The position numbers were made by a program, and so were the translations under genes. Below the pieces are notes generated by a model. It saw nothing but the letters and a program-made list of their open reading frames with translations, did not search any database and was not told where the DNA came from. A stretch of DNA of 64,000 nt from Distichodus sexfasciatus. Taxonomy: Eukaryota > Chordata > Actinopteri > Characiformes > Distichodontidae. The stretch spans positions 5,200,259 to 5,264,258 of the forward strand of contig JAVGVS010000007.1 in assembly GCA_032718565.1 (NCBI GenBank), read 5' to 3'. This document shows positions 1 to 12,130 of this stretch, in pieces. Position 1 is the stretch's first letter, and each line of letters opens with the position of its first letter.

Positions 1-3000
1 GTTCATAGAGAGAACACCACCACCTAGAGTACAAGTTTGCACACCTCCCTGTTTTATCTTCTCATTTTCACAGATAAGCAGGGGCTTGTAATAGTTGCAG
101 TCATAATTACACAAATGCTGTAATTTGAAAGTATGCGCTGTTTTTAACAAATACATTCTGGTTAAGCAACATGTTTTATGGATTATTTTAATATGTCATT
201 AATAATGTGTTCAACCAGTAATATGTTATATCCATATCTGCATTGTGCATGGTCTGAAGTTTCTCAGACTCCATGATAGACGAGGCTATGAAATTTTCTA
301 GGCCATGCACAATGCAGGTCTTGCTAGAGCCAAATAAGTCTATTATATGCTGTTGTCAGCACCTGACATTTCAGCTGTGATAAAACTCTCAGGTCAGTGC
401 TGGTGCCACAGAGTGAAATATAGGGAGATGGGCTGTGGTCATGAAAAATACTCAGCAGAGAAACATCAAAAATCTTAAACTTATGTGAATGTCATGACAA
501 TAAAATTACATCAGCTGATTACCATGTATATACTTGATTTATTCCCTAACTAGTTATAATAATAAACCTTAATACCACCAAAAGGCAATAGAGATTATTC
601 TTGAATATTTTATAGGACTTATTCGTCTTGCACGTTCTTCTATGTTTGTAATTTTTTATTTATTTCCTTCTTATTATTTCCAGGTTTAATAACATAATCT
701 TCAACATGGTTGCAGACATTTTAACCACGTTACTTGTATCGTGGTATTTTTGTACAATAGCTTTGGACACTTCTGAGTCTGAATAAAAATCCAAAAGCTA
801 CAGTAGTTTCTCAAATAAAGGTTATTTATAAGGTGTAATATTCAATATTAGTTCTTTCAAACAGTAATATAAACCATTCCTTTAATTGCACAGTAATGTA
901 AAAATACATATCATATATATTAAGTAAATTATACTTCAAAACTATTTGTTCAAACTCAAACTCATAATTATTTTTAATCCCCCTGCTAGTATTTATATAT
1001 ATTGGTCACCATGACCATGACTGTGCAGCTACAGCTCAGATGACTGTGCAGCTCAGCACTGCTCAAGGCACCAGGCAAGCGTGTTTGTAATAAGGCAATT
1101 TCTTATTTTCAATCCACAAATAATAAAACCCCAAACAGAAAATGTCCACTATGTATAATAAAATTAGCTCATTATATTCCCCACATTATTTAATTTTTTT
1201 TTTTAACTCATATTTTTGACCTCCACATGCAAACAACTATAACATTACCACTGAAGTCAAATGGGCTGGCATTCCCTTGATGTAAGGCCAAATGTTTTTT
1301 TAAAGAAACAAGCAAAGGAAAATTCGCCGAGCTCAGACCCAGAGGCTGAAACTTCATGTTTCTGTTGAGTGTTATTGCAGCTCAGTGGAGTGACTGTGGT
1401 AATATAACCTTCCACTGACCTGATCTATGGCGAACTGATAAAAACAAACACACTTCTATTTGACTTTTAGACATGCTTCTTTCTCTCACATAACCTCTGC
1501 TATTTTAAACAGAGAGCTCCAAAATCCATCTGATAACACAGCGGGTCACTGAGGCTGCTTGGTGCTGAAGGAAGTATATTAATTAGTGAAAAATAAAAAA
1601 GAAAGCAATTCAAGTGTAAAATGAAATTATATTATTGTATAATATATTAATGAGATTGTATCCCCTAATTGTAATGTAACTTCTGTGGTGTATAGTACTT
1701 GAGTATTTGAACTTCATTATTGTACTTAAAAATATTTTTGTGGACTTAAATAAATTATGTAAATATACAGTATATTACTTTACTTTAACTCCCTATGTGA
1801 CCACTATGTTCATAATGTTCTTTTACTCCACTAGATGTATACAGACAACAGTTGATATTTTCTACATTTTGCTGCCTAATTTTTTTTGCTTTTTTCCCCT
1901 TTGAGGGTGATATCACCACCATGTATGTACCTTTTTATGTAACTGAAGACAACAAGCCCAGGCATTTTCTACTAACTCTGTTCCAACATGAGTACTAAGT
2001 GACATAGTCCAGTCTCTATCCTTTGTACAATTAATTTAAGAATCCACACCTATTTGTCAAGACTAACCAAACCTATAGAAGAAGATTAATTCTTGAGTAC
2101 TATTAATGTCAGATACTGTAGTATTTTATCTAAGTGGTATTCTAATGTGTGACTTTTAATTGATACTGATTAGATTTTTACCCGCTTTCTGAGAGTGTGT
2201 TTCATAAGCTCTGTACACCACTATTTGTGTGTCAGAGGTCTTTCAGATGATGACTGAATAAGTGGCATCCTCAAAATCTCTCATTTAACTTTCTCCAGGT
2301 GTAACACTTTTCAATTGCTCAATCATGAAGGTATAACAGGACCCACTCATAATGAGGGTTGTTAGCAAAAATTCAATCTAGCAGTTACAGGTCAAAATCT
2401 AGTGACGTTTTGCTTTCTAAAGCATATTTTCTCATCATCTTTGCAGGCCACATCCTGTTCTCTACCCCATACCCACAATAGGTCTCTACAAACACACAGG
2501 GAGAGAATTAAAAACACAGCATACTGTAGGATCTAAAAGGTTTGTGCAAATCAAAAATGTTTACTTATGAATTATGGAAGGCCATTGAGTTAGAATCATG
2601 TGGTAGATGGCAGGATAGCAAACATTCCTTGTCTATTGCAACAGTTATTTCTGTACAAGTGGAAATAATTCAAAGCAAAGTATTGCACTCACCTTCCTCA
2701 AGTTCTTCATCATTAACCACCTACTGTGGCAGAGAAGAAAAGGACAGATTTTTCTAGAAGAATATGTATGTTCATCATGATAACATAGAGTGTAACTTAA
2801 CTCTTCTTTTAAGAGTAATCCTGAATGCATGTAGATTGTCTGCATCTAAGTCTGATGGGTCATTTTTACAATGTTTCTGGTGAAATCTCCAGTGTGAATT
2901 TTTTTTTTGTTGAGATTGAAATATGTACAGAAAACACAAATAAATACATAAAAACAAAAACTCACTACATAAATGAAATACAAAACCAGCATCTCCTGCA

Positions 3001-6000
3001 CAACACAGTAATTTAATCATCCAGTCTATGGGAAGGAGAGTGGAAATCTGAAGGAATGAGGGATGAAAGCGAAGAAGGCAGATTACACTGGGAAGAAAAA
3101 TACATAAAACATGACTGGAAATGTGTACAATCTATTTTACATCCTACTTTGTGGAAACTATATTAAAAGTAAATTATCATTTAAAAAATGCAGATGCTTA
3201 CTAAGACTGTATCAATAAACACCTGCCATCCTGTATTTGATTTGCACCGTTATTAAGAGAAAAAAGTTGCATTAATTTATTTTGCTTCAGTTTCTTTTGT
3301 GCTTTGTTGCCAAAGGCTTACACCATTACTTACATGTGATGTGTATAAAATGAACTTCCACTCAGTTTTATGGCATAATCATTATCAGGCTATGGAGAGC
3401 TAGCCTGTAATTTCCTTACATGACAATGCATGTCTTCAGTTATGTTTCATGAATTTCAATAATGTGATTAAACAGACATCCATGACCGGAATAGAAGAGG
3501 CCTTGATTAAAAAAGAACTATCCCTAAATGTGAGATTCAAAATGTATTATTAAACAAACTAATCTGATCTGCCTCCTATACATGAGACAAAGTTATTCTA
3601 GGTGAGTCACACCGTGTGTATTGTAGTACCTTCAAAGGGGTGTGAATCAAATAAGGTGAAATGTAACAAATAAGGTGTCTTCTGAAACCTAAATTTGAAC
3701 AATCATGTGTTTGACATTTTCCACAAAGAAATACACTTTATAAAACAAATATACCTGTAATTCAATGTTATCACCATGAATGTCAAGTGTGAGTGTATGT
3801 GTTTTACCCATTGAATTAACATCTAACAGTCGATTGTAGAAATTGAGAGTAAAATGTACTTAAGTTGTATTTTGACACCTATTTTTGCTATATTGCAATG
3901 GGAAATGTTTGGTGTTATTGCACAAAAGTGTGGTAGTTGTAATTAAGTGTGTATTCTATATTGAGCATAGAATCATTAACTTCCATTATTCTACTATATA
4001 GATATTACTATATAATCATTACATAATGTTAACCTCTTTAAATAATTATTTTGTATTTGTTTTGGAGTGGGGTGAGCTGATCCAGGCGTTGTGAAAAAAT
4101 ATCTATGACCTGATGATATGGTAAAGCTCAGGGGACGGTGGTGTTCCGCATGGAGGAATATCCAAGTAGGAAATATGAGGACATGGATTTGGAAGGGTTT
4201 AACTGATGAAGATGGATAAGAATGCTAGGAAAGGGTTATAAATATGAAGAAGTTTGTAGCGCACATACGCACAGAGCAAGCAGTTGAGGCTTATTTAAGC
4301 TTTCCTGAAGCAGACTTCTGTGTGTGGTGGTATAACAGTGTGTGCATCAAAAAAAGCAAGCATTCGTTCAGGCATTCACTTTAGGCAGACCGGGGCATCC
4401 TGCTTTTATATTTCATCCTTAAAACGTGTTCTAAATCAACAATCGAAATCGTTACTAGACTAAATCAGTAATATCAAACACTATTGGCGTTTATATGTTT
4501 GTACACACCTTAAACACCATGCACACGTAAACTGAGAGAGTCACTGAGACACCTGTCTGCAAAACATTAGTGGGCCAGGCTCGGGGTCCTTACAGTAAAT
4601 AACTCATGAGGCCAATGAGAGGTAGGTGAGTACGTGAGTCTGCTAATGGGGATGAATGAGAGTCATCAGTGAAGGAGAGAGAGAACGATGAGGTGAGAGG
4701 AGAGGTACAGGTGCACTGGAGCGCTAAGATGAAGGTAGCTGAGAGAGAGGAACGGGGTGTGGGGGTAGGGGGCGAGGGGGAGGAGTAGTGATCAGAGTTG
4801 GACACTATTTATATTCATTACCACATTATGTTGAACGTGTTAGGTCTACAGGGCTAGTAAACAAGCTCTAATGGAGAGACACTTTGTGAGTAAAGGATGG
4901 TGATTCCTCAGCTTTTAAAAACACTTTGCGTTAACGGGACATTCATATCAGAAAGAAATATATATGACACCACAGGAAATACCTTCTCACAAGTGTTTAT
5001 TGGTATTTTCCAATAAACAAGGTCTTGGCTTAATACTGTAAAAATCTGTCTTGAAGGCAATAAGGTGTTGCTTTTTTTGTACAAATTGGTAAAGTTTTTT
5101 TGCAAAATAACCATCAGTTTAGTTATCCTCCATCTGGTGTTATAAGCAAATACAGTCCATTACCATGTAAGACATGCAGTCATGGTTTCTGGGGTTATGT
5201 TAAATGTTATTCTAATGTCAGACACTGGTCTCATCTGATGGCAATTACTATCGACAGTTTGCTAATTTTTGCAGAATAATTAATATTTATACTTAGTGTC
5301 CTCCTGCTGAAAGAGGCCAGCGTTCAGGGGTAAACACGCCTGTCCAGAACATTTGCTCTTTACAAGGTCCGGGCTCCAATCTGTGGTAAATGACTAATTG
5401 GAATTAGCAGAATAACTATTTACTATGCGATTCTTGTCTTACCCTTTGGGGTCAAGTTGCTCCTCAGAGGTTGCAACCACAATTAAAACTGGATGCCCAG
5501 CATGGGCTAATGACTAACAAGGTGAAAAAGTGTAATGCAAATACATTCACACTTTGACCATCTACTCTTCAATGGCTTATTAAAAGTTATCTTAGACAAT
5601 ACCATAGAATGTGACATTAGCATTATTTCCCATATGATACTGATTTCATTTAAAATTTAATTTGACAGCAGATTCTCTGAAGAGGTTTTCTGCCATCTGC
5701 TGGTTCAGGACCACAATGAGACACTAATAGTCCTTTTTACCTGCTTTTGGGAGACTTGTACATGTGAGTTTTAATGTAGCTCTTACCAATTTTTTGTGAA
5801 ACATTTTACTGGAAATAGATGATCACAAAGCAATAGTAGTTTTTGTTTGCTTTTTTAATGAAACAGCTAGAATTTTTATGACCTTTAAAAATGAACAAAC
5901 TCTGGCCCATTTTCAAGTTCTCCTTTGATAGAACTGATCAAACTTCATAAACCGTCATTGCACAATTTCATCACACAGTTTGCACTAATCTTGTTCTGCT

Positions 6001-7100
6001 ATACATTGCATAAACACCAGATTTGACCAAAAATTAAATTATTGTTTTTTTTTTTTTACTTTTCCTATTTTACACATTTTAAGCTTTGATTCTAATTGAC
6101 TTGAGTGAAAATTTAGTATCTGTAGTTTTGTCTAAAGAGAAAATATCATCCCATGCCAAAAACATGATTAATGAAAGTGTAACAATAAATGATTTAATAA
6201 GAAAAGAGATATAAATGGGTGTTTGCTCAGAAGGGTGGAAATTTTGAACGTGTTTGAACTGTTTTGAGTATACAATTTCATCAATATAAAATTAATAGGC
6301 ACGTATGCCTGATCTAGTAATGCCATCTAGTGGTTGATAGAGACAACACACCATAATACATCAAAATTTTATATTCAGTCTTGCTGAAGATTTAATTCAA
6401 ATTCTCAGAGTAAATTCAGTCGAGTAATCTCTATTACAATACTGACCTGATCAGAAAGCTTTTTTTTTTTTTTTACAGTAGAAGACAACAGAAGAGACTT
6501 TGCTTATGATCCATGCATCTATTATCTCAGGGTTGCCATTGTTGACTTGCTTCTTCACATCTGCTTAATTGCTTCATTGTAACCTTTAAGACGAGGAGAC
6601 GATACTGTTTTAAAAAGAGAAAAATCTTTTAAATAGCTTGGTGTAAGTTTGCTCTGTGCCTTTACTGAAAGAAATGTGCCACTATAAATCAATACACACT
6701 TCCTCAAAATGGAAAACTTACTCACCAAACGTTTTAATTGTGCACACTTATGGAAACTCATAAGGTACTAGAATGGTTCACAGTTATTTAAATAATAATG
6801 GTTGCTGTTAACTGTTGGTGGTTTAAAGACACAGATATCTTATGTATGACTGATAAATTCATAGGTGCCTCCAGTCTTCTGTGTGAAATCTCTACGGAAA
6901 AAGTCAATGAGATTTCTGAAGAACAAACTTAAGAGCCTTGGTGTAAAATTGTTTTAGAAATGTTCAGCTGTATTTTTTGTGACAATGTCTATCTAGTTTA
7001 AAGCAGACAAACTAGTAGTTCTCCTTACTATTATCAAAGCTGGTTTTGAAACAGGGACTTTTTTAAAAAAAAACACCACTATACGTTTTGTGGGGATTTA
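1..7100. other. AT-rich intergenic stretch, no gene recognised
   Basis: No reading frame here has codon structure, splice sites or family motifs that I would defend. The short frames present are AT-rich chance frames. There are several homopolymer runs (T runs near 1195, 6045 and 6460), a purine-rich tract around 4670-4790 and one inverted repeat at 238-317, listed separately. Stretches around 1260-1440 and 4080-4430 have higher sequence complexity but no recognisable coding content. Confidence 0.6.
238..317. repeat. 15-bp perfect inverted repeat (hairpin)
   Basis: The arm CTGCATTGTGCATGG at 238-252 is exactly reverse-complemented at 303-317, leaving a 50-nt loop with partial further pairing. 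It could be the core of a very short MITE, a cruciform, or an RNA hairpin. No target-site duplication was seen, and I do not recognise a known microRNA seed. Confidence 0.6.
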
Positions 7101-7146
7101 TTGAGATGAACAAGCTGGTATTTGCGCGAGAGAAACCCGTGTAAAA

Positions 7147-7260
7147 TGACGTCACGCCTCACTGCTATTCTCAAGAGTCAACAGCTTGAGCACTGATCAG
7201 AGAAACTTGTGAAGCAGGAAGTAGGAGGCGGCTGCATTATAAGAGGTCTTTCTCACTTTC
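7147..7260 (+). promoter_or_regulatory. Putative promoter of the Ig-domain gene
   Basis: Upstream of the ATG at 7385 lie a perfect palindromic cAMP-response element TGACGTCA (7147-7154), an ETS/PU.1-like core GCAGGAAGTAGG (7214-7225), a TATA-like TATAAG (7238-7243) and a pyrimidine-rich stretch near 7246-7264 that could hold the start site. ETS/PU.1 sites are common in leukocyte promoters, which would suit an Ig receptor. The motifs are seen; their use is inferred. Confidence 0.45.
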
Positions 7261-7384
7261 TCTTAGTACAACTTAGTATTAACACAAGATATACAATTTG
7301 CAATAAGAAAAATAAGTGACATTAAAATAGAAACTGACTGAGACACTTCGATAATTTGGTATTAATGTTGACAAATAGGCTTTC

Positions 7385-7433
7385 ATGTTTTCCAAAATGA
7401 GGATTTCATGGATATTTACGTCTTCATTCCTGG
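7385..7433 (+). CDS. Ig gene exon 1: start and signal peptide
   Basis: The ATG at 7385 opens a hydrophobic leader (MFSKMRISWIFTSSFL). A consensus donor GTGAGT follows at 7434 and the exon ends in phase 1. A second in-frame ATG at codon 5 could also serve as the start. The leader is completed by exon 2 (VMFTCVQSS). Joining the two keeps the frame and produces a normal signal peptide, which is why this start was chosen. Confidence 0.7.
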
Positions 7434-10400
7434 GTGAGTTTTACGTTTTCAGTGAAATGCTAAAACTGTGGCGTTTCCTCTGTATCGTTTTTCAAATATT
7501 TGTCTTGAAAATACATCTTTATTATATTAGAAATACAGTAGAGTGTTCAGTCTAAAAATGTAGAGTGTAAACAGGTGTTGCTCAACCTTGATTAGGGAGC
7601 GGTTGTGAATCACCTATTTTACGTCTTTTGCTTATGCTCAAAGCACACGTTACACCTCAGTTAAATACTTCCCGAGTTTAACGTCTGTGTGAAAGAAGGA
7701 AAACACTGCAGTGCTGGAATCAATGGACTAAACGATCTCGACCGTATTGAGACCAACGCGGGACGTGCATGAAAAAAAATCCCGAATGTTGAAATGACAT
7801 TGATAGGCGTGCGGCGTAGTTCCTATTCCGCGAGTAGACCTAGGGCTGCAACAACAGCCAGACAATTTATGTAGCAATTTTGGGTTACCCCCATGTCGCG
7901 TGTAGCAGTTACCGTCACGCTGTGGAAGTTTGGATGGGAGCAAAGATGGGGTGTAAAGACAGAAGCAACATTGTGATCATTTCTATCGTGTGATCCTTCG
8001 AAATTCTGCTTTTTACAGGCATCTGAAATAATTTCATTCCAAGTCAATGTGATATAGTGTGTACTAAAAACGTATGAACCGCTCTGATGTCCGTCTTGTG
8101 AACCTGGAGTAATAGTCTGAGTTATAACAGGTGCTTTGAGAAACATTAAGCGCTCACATCCAGATAATATCAAAAAGAGGACGGACATAATCTAAAGAGT
8201 ATCAAAAAAAACAGAAACCTAATACAAGATATGCTGCGGATAGCATCACCTATTAAGATTATACACAATACATGTTTTGTTATTAAAACTTAAAATTTTA
8301 GTCCATGTAAATTAGTGAAATATACTGGTCAGTATAAACTTCAACAAGAATGTGGAATTCTACATCATGATGAATATTCATATCGTAATATTTTTTAACT
8401 AGATCATCCATCTCTACACCGACATGTGCAGTACATGGGGACCATAGGACAGGATTGGTTTACGCATTATAATATTTGCATTTAATTTACATTTAGAGTA
8501 TTTTGGAAATGCATTTATTCGGAACAATTTGCATTTCCTTTTCATCACAACTAAAGGGAAAAGTCTCCACGGAGCATGTCCTTCCTGGTGCTAAAACGGT
8601 GGTAGCACTGGTGGTAGAACACAGCCAGGACCAGTTGTGTTGTTGTTATACAGTCAAGTATCCGAAACCCTGACAATGCTCCACCACTCCGATACTGAGA
8701 ATAGGATAAAGAATCATCACTGAATGTATATTTGAATGCATGAAAGAAAGATGAGTTATATAAAACTGTGATATACAGTATGTGGTTATGAATCAAATGC
8801 ATATGTGGTTCTAAAATTCTGTGTCACAATTGAAATGTCATAATTTATTTTCAGAATTCACAGTGTGCAGTGTCACTATTTGTCCTCATACATTTCTGGC
8901 TTCTTTAAGAATTCAAAAATATTTTTTGAAATACTTATGTCATAAGATTGACAGACATTAGATTGCAGTATTGTTTCCTAGTAAGGAAAAAAAAAAGAAA
9001 AGTTTCATAGAATAAGATGATGAAGTATATATGACCCTAAATCCCTTAAACCTACAGTAGTCAACATTTGAAGTGGATCAAAACTGTTAATCAAAGTTGT
9101 TCTGAAACAAGAAGGGGTATTGTTCAAAATTCATGTTTAACATGTAAGTCTGCTATTAATCAATGCTGTTATCAATGGAATTTCATGCCTTATCACTTTT
9201 AATGGTGCCCAGACATGATTATTTGTCACAAGGCGTGAAGTGCCTTGTCACACACTCATGATGACAACGGTGCATCAAAAAACTGTTGGTTGTTCAGTAC
9301 TTTTGTGATTCACCTGAAGTCACAATGGACTAGAAATGCCTCTTAAACGTTTTTTCCTGCAGTGCAGTGCCTTTGGAGTGTCTTAAGGAGCCAGCACAAT
9401 GGTCATAATGGTGATGCACTGGATACTGTACTGTTACTGTACTGTAGTCACTCTGTGTGGAGTGTCAGAGATTGAAGTAGGATGCAAAACAGAAAAGAAA
9501 GCTTTTTCAGTTCAAAAAAACAAGATGTTATTGCGCATGTTACAGCAGATAAAAAATCTGAGTTCGTACTGTAAAACAAACATGAACTGAATGGTTTAAC
9601 GAATGTAAAAAACAAGTCAAGAACGAGAAACAACAAACGTAATGTGCTGAGAGAACCAGTCAGTAGTCAGTGTTACCACCTCTGACACAGATCACAGCCT
9701 CACATCGCCTATGCATGCTTGAGATGAGGTTTTGGATATTCTGTTGAGGGATGGCTTGCCATTCCTCCAGCAATGCTGTTCGCAACTCCACACGGGTTCC
9801 TGGAGGGACCTGGCGTGCTTGCACTCTTGACTGTAGCTGCTCCCAAATGTGTTCAATGGGATTCAGGTCGGGTGACCGGGCTGGCCACTCCATTCTTGAG
9901 ATGCCCTCCTCCTCCAAGAATTCCGTCACCAGTCTTGCTCGATGTGGGCCGGCGTTGTCATCCATTAGCACGAAATCTGGCCACATTGCACCAGCATACG
10001 GCCGCACAACTGGTCTCAGGATCTCATCCCTATCTTACCTTGGCCTGTCAGGCTGCCATTTTCAATGATGACAAGCTCTGTCCTTGCACCCATGGAGACG
10101 CCTCCCCATGCCATGACTGATGATCCGCCAATACGGTCATGCTGTACAACATTTTGCGGCAAATTTCTCTCCCCAGGACGATGCCAGACCCTCCTACGCC
10201 TGTCTAGGAAGTTCACGCAGAACCGGGACTCATCTGTAAAAAGCACTGTACCCCACTGATTCAATGTCCACCTGCGGTGTTCTCTGGCCCACTGCAGACG
10301 TGCCAGTTTGTGTGCTCCGGAAAGAGGCACCCTCACAGCTGGTCTTCTCGCTCTCAAGCCAACTTCATGAAGTCATCTTCTGACAGTCTGAGTGGACACT

Positions 10401-12095
10401 CGCACCCCTGTTGCATCCTGAAGGTCATTTTGCAGTCTGACTGCAGGCATGAAACGATTTCTGCGGGCATGCAGGGTCAAGTATCGGTCTTGATTTGGTG
10501 TTGTGACCCGTTGTCTGCCTCCACCATGCTTCCTACTCACACTACCAAACCTTCTGAACCTGTTCCAGGCTCTGGAAATGACACTTTGAGATGTCCCCAC
10601 TGTGTCTGCAACTTCGCGCTGAGTCATGCCTTCTTGCAGCATCCCAATGGCCCTGTTAAGGTCAGAATCCTGCAATCTCACTAAATGTGGCATTTTCAGT
10701 GTTTTTTGACCTCAAGTGAAGCATTCAGAGCCTTAAATGATGAGCAGTTCCCAATTACGAACACCTGTGACAGGTCAATTGGTACCTAATGACAAACAAT
10801 CATGTCTGGAGACCATTAAAAGCCATTAAGGATGACATTTCATTAATGACAACACTGACTAATAACAGACTTATATGTTATGCATAAATTGTGAAAGAAA
10901 CACATTTTGGTTTTAGGACAACTTTGATGAAAGTTTTTGATCCACTTCAAATGTTGACTAGTGTAAACATGTGAATACGTAAAATTCAAACATCATTTCA
11001 TGCAAAGACCATAGTCTTTAATGATTGTTTTTTTGTTTGGTGAAGTATGTTTAATTCATCTGTTTTGTTCTCTGGTGCAGTTATGTTCACATGTGTGCAG
11101 TCCAGTCTCATCCATTTTACTGTGAACGTTGGAGATCCTGTCACTTTTAAGTGTAATCAGATGTGCCGTGGTCCTGTTGAATGGACTAAGGTAGCATCAG
11201 GCCGCCTGGTCATTGCAGATTGTGACGCTAACTGGATCTGTTCTTATGGAGATGCTGTTAAAAACAGGGTTATGGTCTCAAACGGACAAAACCCCTCACT
11301 TATATTCAGCTCCACTGTGTATAACGACATGGGAGCGTATGAGTGCAAATGCGGAGGGAAGCCCATCTGTGATGTGAAGCTTAAAGTCTTGGGTAAGCTG
11401 TGTTTTCCTTCGACTGCTTTTTTAAGATATTCAGAGCTATAAAAGAGTTTATTAAATATGAGTGATTATTTGTCATTGTGAACACACCATAGCACAGCAC
11501 ACAGTGCACCACAACAAAATGTGACCTTTGCATTTGACCCATCCGTGAAGGAGCAGTGGGCAGCTGACATGGGCAGCGCGTGGAGAGCAGTGCTTGGGGT
11601 ACCTTGTTCATGAGTACCTCAATGGCACATTTACTGGTCCGGGATTCACCTATCACGGGGCCAATGCTCCAACCGTTATGCTACCAACTGCCCCTAAAAA
11701 ATTAATCTGATGAACTTGTTTCATGCATGAAAGTACCTAATGAAACGAATAGGGCCAATTCTTAATAGCATCCACTATGATAAACATCAGATGTTTTCTT
11801 AATGACAAAGCAAAATGATATGGTTTTTTGATATATTTTTCCTGTTCATTTACAATGAACTTGTGGAACTGGACTTGTCAAATTCAAAAAACTTTAACAG
11901 GGTAATTTTTTACACTGATTACCTTGATTCCTATTTTTTCCTAGTCAAATGGGTTTAATGTATATAGTATTAATAACCCTTCATTAATTCATTTCTACAT
12001 TCATTCTAATTGGAACTTCAGTTTGTGTGATGTTCTTGTTTGGCCAAAATTGAGATGTAAAAAGTCATTAATTATGTTTGAACACATGTAATCAG

Positions 12096-12130
<35 letters not shown>

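Noticed and set aside
4590..4805. 71-codon Ser/Pro/Thr-rich frame on the minus strand
   Set aside because: It arises from a purine-rich low-complexity tract; no start context, splice sites or domain.
7728..8188. Minus-strand frames of 71 and 121 codons in Ig gene intron 1
   Set aside because: They lie inside a well-defined intron, overlap each other in different frames and show no motif.
9751..10684. Plus-strand frames over the Tc1 element
   Set aside because: Mirror frames of the minus-strand transposase, which has clear DD34E motifs.
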